Shown: positions 18,501 through 27,217 of the stretch, piece after piece
How positions within the stretch are numbered: position 1 is the first letter of the stretch
How the letters are laid out: each line of letters opens with the position of its first letter
DNA from: an uncultured bacterium
GTDB lineage: Bacteria > Verrucomicrobiota > Lentisphaeria > Oligosphaerales > Oligosphaeraceae
NCBI GenBank assembly: GCA_900548225.1
Contig: URJM01000001.1
Span: 1 to 64,000 of the forward strand
Reading direction: 5' to 3'
DNA length: 64,000 nucleotides
Notes under the pieces: model-generated
What the model was told of the DNA's origin: nothing
Databases searched by the model: none
What the model saw: the letters and a program-made list of their open reading frames with translations, nothing else
Program-made: the position numbers and the translations under genes

Positions 18501-20398
18501 AACACACGGGAATGCTTCGCGTGATGGCAGTCGCCCTTGACAAGGAACGGACGGGCTCCGCGGAGGCGGAGGTTGTCCTGCGTCGGGAAGTGACTGTGGT
18601 CGCCCACACGCCGCGGGTCGTGGCGCCTGGAGACGATTTCCAGGTCGGCATGGAGTTCTTCGGCAAGGCGGAGTTTGCTGGCAAGGAGGCCCAGTGGTCT
18701 GTCGAGTGCGACGGCGGTGACATTCAGGGCGCCGCATCGGGTTCCGTCGCCTTCATCGAAGGGCAGGCCGGATGCTCCGCCTCTGCAAGGACGCTTGTCC
18801 ATGCAGGGTCTCCCGATTCCGGGCATCTTGCATTGACAATCCGCCTCAAGTCCGGTGAGTTCGAGGCGATTGAGAGGGCGGATGTGGTCGTCCGTCCCGC
18901 GCTTCCTTCAGTGGAGACCCAGGTTTCGACGACCCTTGCGCCAGGAGGGCAGGGCGACTTCGCGGTGGCTCGTTTTGGCAGCATCGAGGCCGGCACCCCC
19001 GCGCTGGCGATTGCCGGCAGCCTCAAGTGGCTTTCGGAGTATCCATACGGGTGCCTTGAACAGGTGACTTCCGCCGCATTCCCGCTGCTCTCAGTGCCGC
19101 GTCTGGTTTCCGCAGGGATTCTTCCGGAGGCCTACGGCGAGTCTGCCCGTCAGCGCGTCGAGCTGGCGATTCTGGAACTTGCCTCCCGCCGCCGGTCTTC
19201 CTCAGACGCCATGCTTTCCATGTGGCCAGGCGGCAGCACCTATTGGCTTGATGGCTCCGTCTTCGCCTATCTCTTCCTCTTCGAGGCGGAGCGTTGCGGC
19301 TTCAAGATTCAGGATAGCTTCCGCAGTGCGATTGCCCGCGAGCTTCGCCAGAACCTGAACAAGACCGACCTCCCTGCCGAGTCGCGGAGCATGATGCTGC
19401 TTGTCCTGGCATACGTCGAGCCCAAGATGGTCCCCGCGTATGCAAGGCTCCTGGACGACTCCAAGTGCGACGGCTTCACCAGGCTCCTGAAATACATGGC
19501 GTTTGTGAAGGCCGGGTATCCGCTGGAAGTCTCCCGTGAACTCGACTCGCTGCTTAAGACCGACTTCCTGGCGGACCATTCCGTGCTTGCGGGCTTTGAC
19601 TCGATTGTGCGCCGCATGGGCATGTCGCTCTGGCTCATTGGCGAGACACTCCCGACCCATCCTGCAATCCAGAGGATTCAGGAGGGGCTCCTGGCGCTTC
19701 GGAACTCCGAGGGACACTGGGGAACCACCCAGGACAACGCCTGGGCGGCGATGGGGCTTGCGGCCGTCATCCCGCCGTCCGCTGGCGAAGAACTCTCCTT
19801 TGAAATGGTGAAGGACGGCGGCGAGCGGTCGGTCTTCAGCAACCAGTCCATCCGCGTCGAGGGGCCTGTGTCCCTGCATCTGGTGAACAAGGGCGACGCG
19901 CCCGTCACGGTGATGAGCCGTGACCGGACCGTGCCAGCCGAGGCAGTCGCGGCCTCGAATGGAATCCAGGTTCGCCGCGAGTATCTTGGCCTGGACGGGA
20001 AGCCCGTCAAGGAGTTCAGGCAGGGGGACCTGCTTCAGGTCGCCATCAGGATTGCCATCACCAGTGGCGAAGTGGGCGACTTCGTCGTCTGCGACCTGTT
20101 GCCAGGCTGCTTTGAGATTGAGGACGAGCTGTTGATGACCCGTGCGCGGAACATCTCCCCGGCGGAGCATGAGCGTCTCTCCATCTTCCTCAGCCGCATG
20201 GAGAAGCTCTACGACAGATTCCTGGGCTTCGGCAATTCGCGTTGGCTTGACATAGGCAAGGAGTACAGCGTCATCTACAAGGTGCGCGTCGTTTCCCCTG
20301 GGGAGTACACAGTGCCTCCTGTTTCTGTCGAGTCGATGTACCATCCGGAACTGCGGGCTCTCCAGCCTGCGCCGGAGCCGCGGATCCTGGTGAAGTAG
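15557..20398 (+). CDS. bacterial alpha-2-macroglobulin (thioester protease trap)
   Basis: A 1613-residue envelope protein expected to entrap invading proteases in the periplasm. Residues about 7-25 form a signal anchor. Residues about 70-105 are a Pro/Ala/Val low-complexity spacer encoded by near-perfect CCTGCT repeats. The usual MG2/MG-like beta domains follow. The thioester motif GCLEQ has Cys1166 and Gln1169, inside the helical thiol-ester domain with repeated alpha-toroid helices (about 1150-1410). The ATG at 15557 has TTGGAGG 7-13 bases upstream. pbpC follows after 25 bases, the classic yfhM-pbpC pairing in which protease defence backs up cell-wall repair. No lipobox is evident, so anchoring is by the N-terminal helix. 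Confidence 0.93.
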   Translation: MTRGARAFVAVLVLFLLVSVVGNAVLLKRGGSCGVVSAGRIEVSGGAVADEAYLPGEALTEQKADEEAPAVVAPTPAPVPAPAPAPVPAPAPAPAPVEVPALVEVPFLISSASMNSSSWLVIRFTKPSPVPLGRENVSIEPAVGNLDVYCYGSVMNVEGDFEPGVAYAVTVSASGEKLTAIVVPPDRPSRVRFSSSGRLFPLSNKYWNLPVQAENIDGKLKVDVREVYPSLLLQFLGNQDASQNTHLVASSELPVWKLRNKRQKLSLELSEVGIERRPGVYRIGLYDSEHFWNSSSETVIVTDLGVSATVSPEAVAVSVRSLRDNEAVAGAEVSVYTRKIQLAGKGETGDDGCVVVPFKLLDDKEDGLAYLVVRKGDDISYCTVMGVEKSPVHEKAALFFERGVMRPGESVRCYASLRDESLTAKGGVPAQFTLRNSLGDDIAQKTVVGDALGVYEVEWSLPKSCPTGMYSVRMSIPGDGGFVYGSGEVLVSEYVPDQLKASLEAEVSQDGGRLVLGGDVRYYFGAPLKDGRIDISLAAMPVPFSPKGYEGFTFGPSLEDNGTVHLMDRVRSDGAGRYSGTLEIPGSVRASGLPVNFCVEATCNSPVGGRPVTSRVEVLRHYQEGYLGGYKDDGDSSRCAVKLVWLTADGKERAFDASRLTYKLNRLSWEYLLKTRTDGRMERIWECVESAVHSAPVTLSDDGWLLLPEGIGRGRFKLLVYEGETQRLQMEFWHWGGESGSRLKDPRSLDFELDKESYLPGDRAVVSFESPVAGTGVVVSGLSGISGQSSFPVVVGRNTFELSIPPELSYGRWFATVSVASREDDASDPIHLSGEVELKVKQDVHRMKVAIDMASEGRPGSDQKVRVALSTHDGKPVPGKVVVWGMQAGVLSLTGYKTPDLFEHFFGRVYSPFSAYDNYWMFYPVLNAGTEKIGGDFRMMDAMKAAYAGGITENREAPAAFTLGIVDVDDSGVAELTARLPEHTGMLRVMAVALDKERTGSAEAEVVLRREVTVVAHTPRVVAPGDDFQVGMEFFGKAEFAGKEAQWSVECDGGDIQGAASGSVAFIEGQAGCSASARTLVHAGSPDSGHLALTIRLKSGEFEAIERADVVVRPALPSVETQVSTTLAPGGQGDFAVARFGSIEAGTPALAIAGSLKWLSEYPYGCLEQVTSAAFPLLSVPRLVSAGILPEAYGESARQRVELAILELASRRRSSSDAMLSMWPGGSTYWLDGSVFAYLFLFEAERCGFKIQDSFRSAIARELRQNLNKTDLPAESRSMMLLVLAYVEPKMVPAYARLLDDSKCDGFTRLLKYMAFVKAGYPLEVSRELDSLLKTDFLADHSVLAGFDSIVRRMGMSLWLIGETLPTHPAIQRIQEGLLALRNSEGHWGTTQDNAWAAMGLAAVIPPSAGEELSFEMVKDGGERSVFSNQSIRVEGPVSLHLVNKGDAPVTVMSRDRTVPAEAVAASNGIQVRREYLGLDGKPVKEFRQGDLLQVAIRIAITSGEVGDFVVCDLLPGCFEIEDELLMTRARNISPAEHERLSIFLSRMEKLYDRFLGFGNSRWLDIGKEYSVIYKVRVVSPGEYTVPPVSVESMYHPELRALQPAPEPRILVK

Positions 20399-20423
20399 AG
20401 GTTGTTGCCCGCGATATTCCAGG

Positions 20424-22586
20424 ATGAGGGTCTTTTCGTCAAGGCTCACGTTGCCGCCGTTGCTGCGAAGTCGCCGACTTTGGGTGGTGCTCGCGGTGGC
20501 GGCGTGCTTCGCCCTGGCGGTTCGCGTGGCATTTGAGGTGGCTGTGCGGAATGTCTCCCTGCCTCCGTCCACGATAGACCGTCTGACTCCGTCGGTGCGT
20601 TTCCATGATTCCACTGGCGCTCTCATCCATGTGAGCCGTGGGTATGACTACCGCTGGAACTTCCCCGTCAAGTATTCTGACCTGCCTCCTGATTTGATAC
20701 GCTATTTCATTGCGGTGGAGGACAGTGGCTTTTTCGACCATCATGGCGTGGACTGGCTTGCCGGCGGGCGCGCCTTCTGGCAGATGCTGGCCAGCGGGCG
20801 CATCGTCTCCGGTGCGTCGACCATCACGATGCAGGTGATGACGATGTTCACGGGGCGGGAACGCACCCTCCGCTACAAGATTCGACAGATTCTGCTGGCC
20901 TGCAATTGGGAGAAGAACCACACCAAGGAGGAAATCCTCGAATACTACTTCAACAACCTCCCCTTCGGAGGAAAACTCTATGGCGTCGAAGCGGCGGCGC
21001 AATACTATTTCGGACGGCATGTAGGCGACCTCAACCGGGCCGAAATGGCACTGCTGGCGGGGCTTCCGCAAAGCCCAAGCAGATACCGGCCAGACAGGCA
21101 TCCCGCCAGGGGAATCCAACGGCGTGATGTCGTGCTGCATCTCCTCGTCAAAAACGGTGTTCTCTCAAATGAGGAGGCGGACGAGATTCGCCACGAAACA
21201 CTACGCTACAGGAGGTTTGAGACGAGGCTCTGGCCACAGGTCGAGGATACGCACTATCTCCAGCTGGCGCTGGCGGCAAACCCCGGACGGAGGGAATACA
21301 GGCTCGCCCTTGATACGCAACTCCAGGCGCAGGTCGCCTTCGCCCTCAAAAATGGAATCGCATCCCTCCAGAATGTCAAGGACGGCGCCGCCGTCGTCGT
21401 CGAAAATGCCACTGGGCACGTGCGGGCATGCGTCGGCACCCTTGACTTCCAGGACGAGGTCGACGGAAAGGTGAATCAGGTAGTCGCATGGCGTTCCCCG
21501 GGGTCCACCCTGAAGCCCTTTATCTACGGCGAGGCAATCAGTGCCGGAATGATTGTCCAGGAGACTATCCTCAAAGACGAAAAGCTCCTGCTGAAGGACT
21601 ATCGCCCGGCAAACTTCGACGGTGCGTACAGGGGTTGCATTCCCGCATGGGAGGCGCTTTCCGATTCCCTGAACACCCCTGCGGTCCGGCTTCTCCAGCA
21701 GGTTGGCGTGGAGCGGACGCTGGAGCTGCTTCGGGGGCTTGGCGTCGTGCGGGGCGGCGTCTACAGCGCCACGGAGCGTGTCGGTCTCTCGCTGGCGATT
21801 GGCGGCGCCGAGACAAATCTTCTGGCGCTGGCCGGTGCGTATTCACGGATTGCAGGCGGGGTTCCGCGCCTCTCCTTTCTTGAGGACGCAGATGCGCAGG
21901 GCAATGTCTCCGATGGCGCGCTCTGGTCTCCTGGCGTGCGCCAGATGCTTCTCTGGATGCTGCGCAGGAAGTCCCTCCCTGGCGCAGGAGGGCTGGATGT
22001 CGCGTGGAAGACAGGCACCTCCAATGGCAACCGTGACGCGTGGTGCGTTGCAGTGACTCCAAAGTGGACCGTCGCCGTCTGGTATGGCAACAAGAGCGGC
22101 GCCTCCTCCCCGTCGCTGGTGGGGGTGACGGCGGCCGCGCCAGTCGCGGGCGCGATCATGCAGAGTCTTCATCTGGATGGATTGCCCCTCTGGAAGGAGG
22201 ACCAGTCGTTTGTGGCGGAGACGAGGCTTTGCGCGAAGACGGGGCTCGCAGCGACTTCCGGGTGTGTTGACACGAAGGTCGGCCGCACCGTGGCGGGGAT
22301 TCCGCTGCGGCCATGCGGGGAGTGCCGCAGGAACGGGGGTGTGGCGGAGAAGACATGCCGCATTGTCGCCCCGCAGCCAGGCTCATATCATCCTCGGGTG
22401 CCTGGCGAGAATCTGTTGATTCGCCTTGAGACCACGCCGTCGGAGGCGCACCTCTATGTGGACGGCGGCTACCGGGGGCTCCACAAGTCCGGTGGCAGAA
22501 TCGAGCTTGCGGCTGGCGTCCACGAAATATCAATCTGGGGTGGGGATGGATATGGTTCAGACCGGATTCGCGTTGTCGTCGAGTAG
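20424..22586 (+). CDS. pbpC: penicillin-binding protein 1C
   Basis: A bifunctional murein synthase of 720 residues. An N-terminal membrane anchor (about 18-38) precedes the GT51 glycosyltransferase domain with EDSGFFDHHGVDW (about 97-109) and GASTITMQVMTMFTGRERT. The transpeptidase domain has SPGSTLKPF with the acylated Ser361, an SDSLN motif, and KTGTSNGNRDAW near residue 529. The C-terminal ~90 residues match the PBP1C-specific BiPBP_C beta domain (RLETTPSEAHLYVDGGY). Coupling with the macroglobulin gene supports the PBP1C assignment. The last 30 bases overlap the 3' end of dnaG on the other strand. Confidence 0.95.
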   Translation: MRVFSSRLTLPPLLRSRRLWVVLAVAACFALAVRVAFEVAVRNVSLPPSTIDRLTPSVRFHDSTGALIHVSRGYDYRWNFPVKYSDLPPDLIRYFIAVEDSGFFDHHGVDWLAGGRAFWQMLASGRIVSGASTITMQVMTMFTGRERTLRYKIRQILLACNWEKNHTKEEILEYYFNNLPFGGKLYGVEAAAQYYFGRHVGDLNRAEMALLAGLPQSPSRYRPDRHPARGIQRRDVVLHLLVKNGVLSNEEADEIRHETLRYRRFETRLWPQVEDTHYLQLALAANPGRREYRLALDTQLQAQVAFALKNGIASLQNVKDGAAVVVENATGHVRACVGTLDFQDEVDGKVNQVVAWRSPGSTLKPFIYGEAISAGMIVQETILKDEKLLLKDYRPANFDGAYRGCIPAWEALSDSLNTPAVRLLQQVGVERTLELLRGLGVVRGGVYSATERVGLSLAIGGAETNLLALAGAYSRIAGGVPRLSFLEDADAQGNVSDGALWSPGVRQMLLWMLRRKSLPGAGGLDVAWKTGTSNGNRDAWCVAVTPKWTVAVWYGNKSGASSPSLVGVTAAAPVAGAIMQSLHLDGLPLWKEDQSFVAETRLCAKTGLAATSGCVDTKVGRTVAGIPLRPCGECRRNGGVAEKTCRIVAPQPGSYHPRVPGENLLIRLETTPSEAHLYVDGGYRGLHKSGGRIELAAGVHEISIWGGDGYGSDRIRVVVE

Positions 22587-24473
22587 GTTTTCCTCCTGTT
22601 GCAGGAGTCCGTTTTTCCTTTTGGCCAGTTCCTGGGTTTTGCGCAGCAGTGCCGCCAGGTCTTCGCCCTTGTCCAGTTTTTTCACGATATTCTGCTGCTC
22701 CTTCTCCAGACGCAGCCTTTCGAGCCTGGTCATGCAGTCGTTGACAGCCTGTTCGAGGGAGGCGCACAGCCTGCCATCATCCGTGACGGTGAAGCTTTCG
22801 AAGGGTGAGTTGGTGAGGATTGCGCTGACGGCCGAGTCGGTGCCCAGATCACCCTGGGCGACCTCGTTTACGGAGATGCCCCAGTCGCCTTCGGCCGTGG
22901 CCGCAAGAATGGCGTTGATTGCGCGGACGACCGGGGAGTCGGTTGGCAGGACATCCGAGACGTCCAGGTCGACCCATTGCTGGGCGACCTGTTCGAAGTG
23001 GATGCAGAGATCGAGCATGGTCTGGGCGAGTGCGTCCACGCCCGCCAGGTTGTGGAAGAGCGCCTGTGGCGCGACTGCCGCGGGTCGTGGAGCGTTGGCG
23101 GCCTGGTCCGCCCTCTGGAATTGCGCGCTGCGAGTCGCGGCCTCGATCTCCTCGCGCTTGTATTTGGCAAGCTGGTCGGCGACGATGTGTTCCGGAATCG
23201 AGAGCCACCCCGCCAGTTCCTGGCAGTGGCCGTAGGAGGCTACCTGGTTCGGAATCGCCGCCAGCAGTTGAATCATCTCAGAGACGATCAGGCTCTTTGC
23301 CTCGGGGGTGCCCTCCGGGTGCGTCCGGGAGATTGCATTGAATGCGAATTCGATTGCCGGGGTGGCGCCCTCCATGACCTGGTTGAGGGATTTGGCGCCG
23401 CCCTTGCGGAAGATGCTGTCTGGGTCGGCGCCCTCCGGGAGTGTGATTACCTGGACTGCGAGTCCGGCGGCCAGCAGCAGCCGCGTCGTGCGGATGGTCG
23501 CCTTGAGTCCTGCGGAGTCTCCGTCGAAGGCGAGGCGTGCCTCCTTGACGCCTGTGCGTGCCAGCATTCTGGCGTGGTCTTCGGTGAAGGCCGTGCCCTG
23601 TGCGGCGACTGCCTGCCCAAGCCCTGCGTTATGGCACGCGATGACGTCGAGCTGGCCTTCGCAGATGAGCGCCCACCCCGAGTGCTTGAACTCCTGTCGC
23701 GCAAAGTTGAATCCGTAGAGAATCCTTCCCTTGTGGAAGAATTCGGATTCGGGGCTGTTGACGTATTTGCCGCCTGGGAGCGGGCTCTCCTTGTAGATTC
23801 TGCCCGAGAATCCCACGACCCTGGAGAGTTCGTCGCAGATTGGGAAGATGATTCTGTCGCGCCATCGGTCGTGGAGTGCGTTCCGCCCTTCCTTTTCGAT
23901 GGCGATGCCAGTCTTGACGAGGAGTTCCCGCGAGAATCCCCGTTTCAGCGCCCAACCGTGGGTGGCGTCCATGGAGTCGGGGGCGTATCCGATGCGGTAC
24001 TTCTGGATTGTTTCGGGGGTGATTCCTCTTGATGCGAGGTATTCCCTTGCCTGCGCCCCCATGGGGCCGGAGAGATTGCTCTGGAAGAACCCCGCCGTGT
24101 CCTCGAGAAGCCGCATCCCTGTCTCCCTGAATTTGCGGCTCTCGGCATACTCCTGGGGCGTGCCCGAGAAGCTGTCTTCGGGGATGTCGACATGATATCT
24201 GTCGCCAAGCCAGCGTATTGCGCCGATGAAGTCAGTGTTCACCAGCCCTTGGACAAGCTTGACGACGCCTCCTCCGACGCCGCATCCGAAGCAGTGGTAG
24301 ACCTGCTTGGAGGTATTGATAGTGAAGGAGGGCGTACGCTCGTTGTGGAATGGGCAGCACGCCTTGTATCTGTTGTCGCCTGACCTCTTCAGTTCGACAT
24401 GGAAGGCCCGCAGGACATCCATGATGTCGGCCTTGTGCAGGATTTCATCGATTGTATTTTCCGGGATGCGCAT
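22557..24473 (-). CDS. dnaG: DNA primase
   Basis: DnaG makes RNA primers for replication. The 638-residue protein starts with the CHC2 zinc-binding domain: Cys40, His43, Cys61 and Cys64 in CCPFHNERTPSF and YHCFGCGVGGG. The catalytic TOPRIM domain shows CEGQLDVIACHNAG near 270 and RLAFDGDSAG near 315. The C-terminal helicase-binding region is Ala/Glu-rich and poorly conserved, as expected. It is last in a minus-strand run after recN and the TPR lipoprotein, with a 7-base gap to the latter. Its 3' end overlaps pbpC tail-to-tail by 30 bases. Confidence 0.97.
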   Translation of the reverse strand: MRIPENTIDEILHKADIMDVLRAFHVELKRSGDNRYKACCPFHNERTPSFTINTSKQVYHCFGCGVGGGVVKLVQGLVNTDFIGAIRWLGDRYHVDIPEDSFSGTPQEYAESRKFRETGMRLLEDTAGFFQSNLSGPMGAQAREYLASRGITPETIQKYRIGYAPDSMDATHGWALKRGFSRELLVKTGIAIEKEGRNALHDRWRDRIIFPICDELSRVVGFSGRIYKESPLPGGKYVNSPESEFFHKGRILYGFNFARQEFKHSGWALICEGQLDVIACHNAGLGQAVAAQGTAFTEDHARMLARTGVKEARLAFDGDSAGLKATIRTTRLLLAAGLAVQVITLPEGADPDSIFRKGGAKSLNQVMEGATPAIEFAFNAISRTHPEGTPEAKSLIVSEMIQLLAAIPNQVASYGHCQELAGWLSIPEHIVADQLAKYKREEIEAATRSAQFQRADQAANAPRPAAVAPQALFHNLAGVDALAQTMLDLCIHFEQVAQQWVDLDVSDVLPTDSPVVRAINAILAATAEGDWGISVNEVAQGDLGTDSAVSAILTNSPFESFTVTDDGRLCASLEQAVNDCMTRLERLRLEKEQQNIVKKLDKGEDLAALLRKTQELAKRKNGLLQQEENLLDDNANPV

Positions 24474-24480
24474 CTCTTTG

Positions 24481-25260
24481 CTATGGTCGTTTGGCGAGTC
24501 TTCTCAGGCGGTTTGAGATGCGTCTGCAGCCATCCGTGTCCCCCATTTCGTTCTTTTGCTTGAGGCATTTGACGTATGTCTTTCGGGCGAGGGCGGCGTC
24601 GTTCTTGTAGAGGTCGTATGTGACTGCAAGATTCTGGAGGAGGATCGGATTCTCGGGTTCGAGTTCAAGCCCCTGCTTGAAGAACCCGATTGCGGCGTCG
24701 ATGCTTTGGCGTTGCAGCGCCAGCATTCCCAGGCAGTTGTAGAGTTCCGGCCATGTGTTGTACGGTTTTCTGGCGCGCAGTGGTTGGAGTATTTGCAACG
24801 CTTTGGACTGCAAGTTGTTAGTAACATAGCACTTTCCAAGCATCACCTGGATTTTAGCTCTATGCGGTGAATCCTTTGGAGCCATGGCGAAGGCCTTTTC
24901 CAGTGGCGGGATTGCGTCTCGGATTTCGCCGTTTTCCACGAGTGCCCAGCCGTAGAAGAGCCAGGAGTCGTAGCGTTCCGGGTGGAGTTTCGTGGCCTTT
25001 GAGAGATTATAAAGTGCCTGCCGTCTTGCGCTCTCCCTGTTTTCCGAGAGGAACGACGCATAGTTGAAGAGAATCATGGCATCAGGCCTGTCCTGGACGA
25101 GATCCAGGCACTTTTCCGCGTGTTTCGCCGCCTCGGAATACTGTTGCCGCCTTGCCGCATCCACCGCCAACGACATCTCCTGCTGGACATTCGTCTGCGA
25201 GCAGGAGGCCGCGGAGAACGCCAGGGCTATGGTAAGAATGATTGGCAGTGCGCGTTGCAT
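24481..25260 (-). CDS. TPR-repeat lipoprotein
   Basis: A 259-residue protein with a lipoprotein signal ending in FSAASC (Cys20). The rest is mostly tetratricopeptide repeats, for example EAAKHAEKCLDLVQDRPDAMILFNYASFL and IGFFKQGLELEPENPILLQNLAVTYDLY. Such proteins act as assembly scaffolds at the outer or inner membrane; BamD is one relative in architecture, but the repeat number and context do not allow that name. It sits between recN (12 bases upstream) and dnaG (7 bases downstream), so it is co-transcribed with replication and repair genes. Confidence 0.8.
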   Translation of the reverse strand: MQRALPIILTIALAFSAASCSQTNVQQEMSLAVDAARRQQYSEAAKHAEKCLDLVQDRPDAMILFNYASFLSENRESARRQALYNLSKATKLHPERYDSWLFYGWALVENGEIRDAIPPLEKAFAMAPKDSPHRAKIQVMLGKCYVTNNLQSKALQILQPLRARKPYNTWPELYNCLGMLALQRQSIDAAIGFFKQGLELEPENPILLQNLAVTYDLYKNDAALARKTYVKCLKQKNEMGDTDGCRRISNRLRRLAKRP

Positions 25261-25272
25261 TCTTTTGGGTGT

Positions 25273-26973
25273 CTATTTTCTTGTGGCGTGTGGTGTTGCG
25301 CCTCCGGCTGTGCGGAGCATTTCGCGGGCGTGCGCGAGTGCGGTGGCGTCGGATGAATCCGCACCCAGCATTCGCGTGATTTCAGCGACTCGTTCCGCCT
25401 CGGCGAGTTCCTTCATCGTTGTGACCGTGCGGTCTCCGTCGAGCTGTTTTTCCACGAGGTACTGCCTGTCTCCTGCGGCTGCGATAAGCGGCAGGTGGGT
25501 TATTGAGAAGACCTGGTGGATTCTTCCCAGGGAGTGGAGTTCCTCGGCCACTGCCCCGGCAGTCTTGCCGCCGATATTGGCGTCGATTTCATCGAAAACG
25601 AGGATTGGCAGGTCGTCGACTTCGGAGAGGACGGTTTTGATTGCGAGCATGACCCGCGCCACCTCTCCTGACGATGCAATCTGCCGGAGTGGCGCGATGG
25701 GCTCCCCCTGGTTTGGCGCGAAGAGGAAGTCCAGTGCGTCCGCGCCGCCGGGGCCTGCCTGCGCGTCTTCGATTTTCACCTGGAAGACCGCCTTCTGGAA
25801 TCCTAGCTTCTGGAGCTGGGCGGTGATGGCGTCGGCCAGCCGTGTGGAGGCCTTCCGACGGATTTCGGAGAGCCTCCTGCATGCGTCGGTGTGTTCCCTG
25901 GCGGCAGACGCGCTTCTTTCCGTCAGTTCCTTGAGGAGACCTTCCCTTTCGGAGGCCTTTTCAAGGCGTTGCCTGATGCGGCTGCCGGTCTCGATGACAT
26001 CCTCAAGCGTGGGGCCGTAGCGCCTCTTGAACTTCTGGATGAGGTCGATTCGCGCCTCCATTTCCTGAAGCGACTCCATGTCGAGGTCGAGGCCCTCGCC
26101 GTAGTCGTTCAGGTCGCCCGAGAGTTCCATCAAGTCGTTGGATGCGGCGTTGATGCGCTCGAGGAACTTTTCGGCGGCGGGATCCAGCTGGGCAAGTTCC
26201 TCTGCCTGGCGGACAAGTGGGACCAGCGCGTCGGTGACGGAGGAGTCTGCGCCCCCAAGCGCGTATGAAATCGATTCGGAAAGCTCCCTGAGGCGCGCGC
26301 CGTTGGAGGCTACGCGGTGGTCCGCAAGCAGCTTCTCTTCCTCTCCCGGGCTGAAGCCGGCGCCCTCGATTTGCGAGAGCTGGTGGCGGAGAAGCTCCTG
26401 CTCTTCCGGCGCGAGCCCTTCGTTCCTGAGTTCATCAAGGGACTTGCGGCACGAGGACAGGGACGACCAGGCGGCGCGGACGCACTCCAGCTGCTTCTGG
26501 TCGCCGCAGTAGAGATCCAGAAGCCTGAGCTGGCGCGAGGGTGAAAGCAGCGAATGGCTTTCATTGGGGCCGTGGATGTCGACGAGCATGTCGCCGAATT
26601 CCTTGAGGATGGCGGCAGTGACGGGGGAGCCGTTCACAAATGCCCTGGAACCGCTTTCGGAGACGACCCGGCGCAGCAGGAGGCGCTCTTCCTCCCGTGG
26701 CGGGAGCGCCAGTTCCTCCAGCTTTTCGTCGATTTCGGCGGCGACTGCCGCATGGCATCCGTCAACCAGGAACGCCCCCGCCACTTCGCAGCTTTTTGCC
26801 CCGTGCCGGATGAGCGAGGCATTTGCCCGTGCCCCTCCAAGGAGCCTCAATGCCCCCAGGATTAGCGACTTTCCCGCGCCTGTCTCTCCCGTTACGGTCA
26901 GGAACCCTTTTCCGAAGGAGAGTTGCAGTTCTGGGACGAGAACAAGATTTCGGATGAATAGGGATTCAAGCAT
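25273..26973 (-). CDS. recN: DNA repair protein RecN
   Basis: RecN is an SMC-like ATPase that holds DNA ends during double-strand-break repair. The 566-residue chain has Walker A GETGAGKS (29-36), a long central coiled coil (about 155-360), the signature region IASSGEVARVMLAIK near 425, and Walker B LPILVFDEIDANIGGK near 456. The length matches the family (about 550). It leads the recN-TPR-dnaG run on the minus strand. The 243 bases upstream hold several strong RNA hairpins rather than a simple promoter. Confidence 0.96.
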   Translation of the reverse strand: MLESLFIRNLVLVPELQLSFGKGFLTVTGETGAGKSLILGALRLLGGARANASLIRHGAKSCEVAGAFLVDGCHAAVAAEIDEKLEELALPPREEERLLLRRVVSESGSRAFVNGSPVTAAILKEFGDMLVDIHGPNESHSLLSPSRQLRLLDLYCGDQKQLECVRAAWSSLSSCRKSLDELRNEGLAPEEQELLRHQLSQIEGAGFSPGEEEKLLADHRVASNGARLRELSESISYALGGADSSVTDALVPLVRQAEELAQLDPAAEKFLERINAASNDLMELSGDLNDYGEGLDLDMESLQEMEARIDLIQKFKRRYGPTLEDVIETGSRIRQRLEKASEREGLLKELTERSASAAREHTDACRRLSEIRRKASTRLADAITAQLQKLGFQKAVFQVKIEDAQAGPGGADALDFLFAPNQGEPIAPLRQIASSGEVARVMLAIKTVLSEVDDLPILVFDEIDANIGGKTAGAVAEELHSLGRIHQVFSITHLPLIAAAGDRQYLVEKQLDGDRTVTTMKELAEAERVAEITRMLGADSSDATALAHAREMLRTAGGATPHATRK

Positions 26974-26988
26974 CTCTTATGTAGAAGA

Positions 26989-27190
26989 CCCCGAGTCCAG
27001 GGATGCGCATGCCTAGTGAGGCTTGCCTGCGCCTGGATTCGGGATCCCGTGTGGTCCTTCCGCATCTGCCGAATGGGTGGACTGCCCGCCGAGCAGTTCG
27101 CAGGTGGATCTGAGCTCGATCCACCCTCCGAGGCCGCCGGACCTAATGCCGCCAACACTTGCTTTTTTTACAAGTGGTTGTGAATGAAGT
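26989..27190. other. highly structured intergenic segment, candidate non-coding RNA or leader
   Basis: Three stems are visible. Bases 26990-27000/27033-27043 pair over 11 bp, with nested GCGCA/TGCGC (27005-27009/27028-27032) and GCCT/AGGC stems. GGTGGATC/GATCCACC lies at 27103-27110/27118-27125. A hairpin with a poly-T loop lies at about 27157-27185. The strand is unclear: on the minus strand it would be the terminator of the isomerase plus the recN leader. No match to tmRNA, RNase P RNA or SRP RNA was recognised. Confidence 0.4.
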
Positions 27191-27217
27191 AGTTACAACT
27201 TACAAAAGAGAGTGCGG

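Noticed and set aside
22557..22586. Frameshift at the pbpC/dnaG junction
   Set aside because: Both proteins end with plausible C-termini; the 30-base tail-to-tail overlap is a normal convergent overlap.
26985..27190. tmRNA, 6S, RNase P RNA or SRP RNA in the structured segment
   Set aside because: None of the conserved cores (for example GGAAG-type SRP loop, RNase P conserved GAGGAAAGTCC, or a tag frame with tRNA-like ends) could be found.
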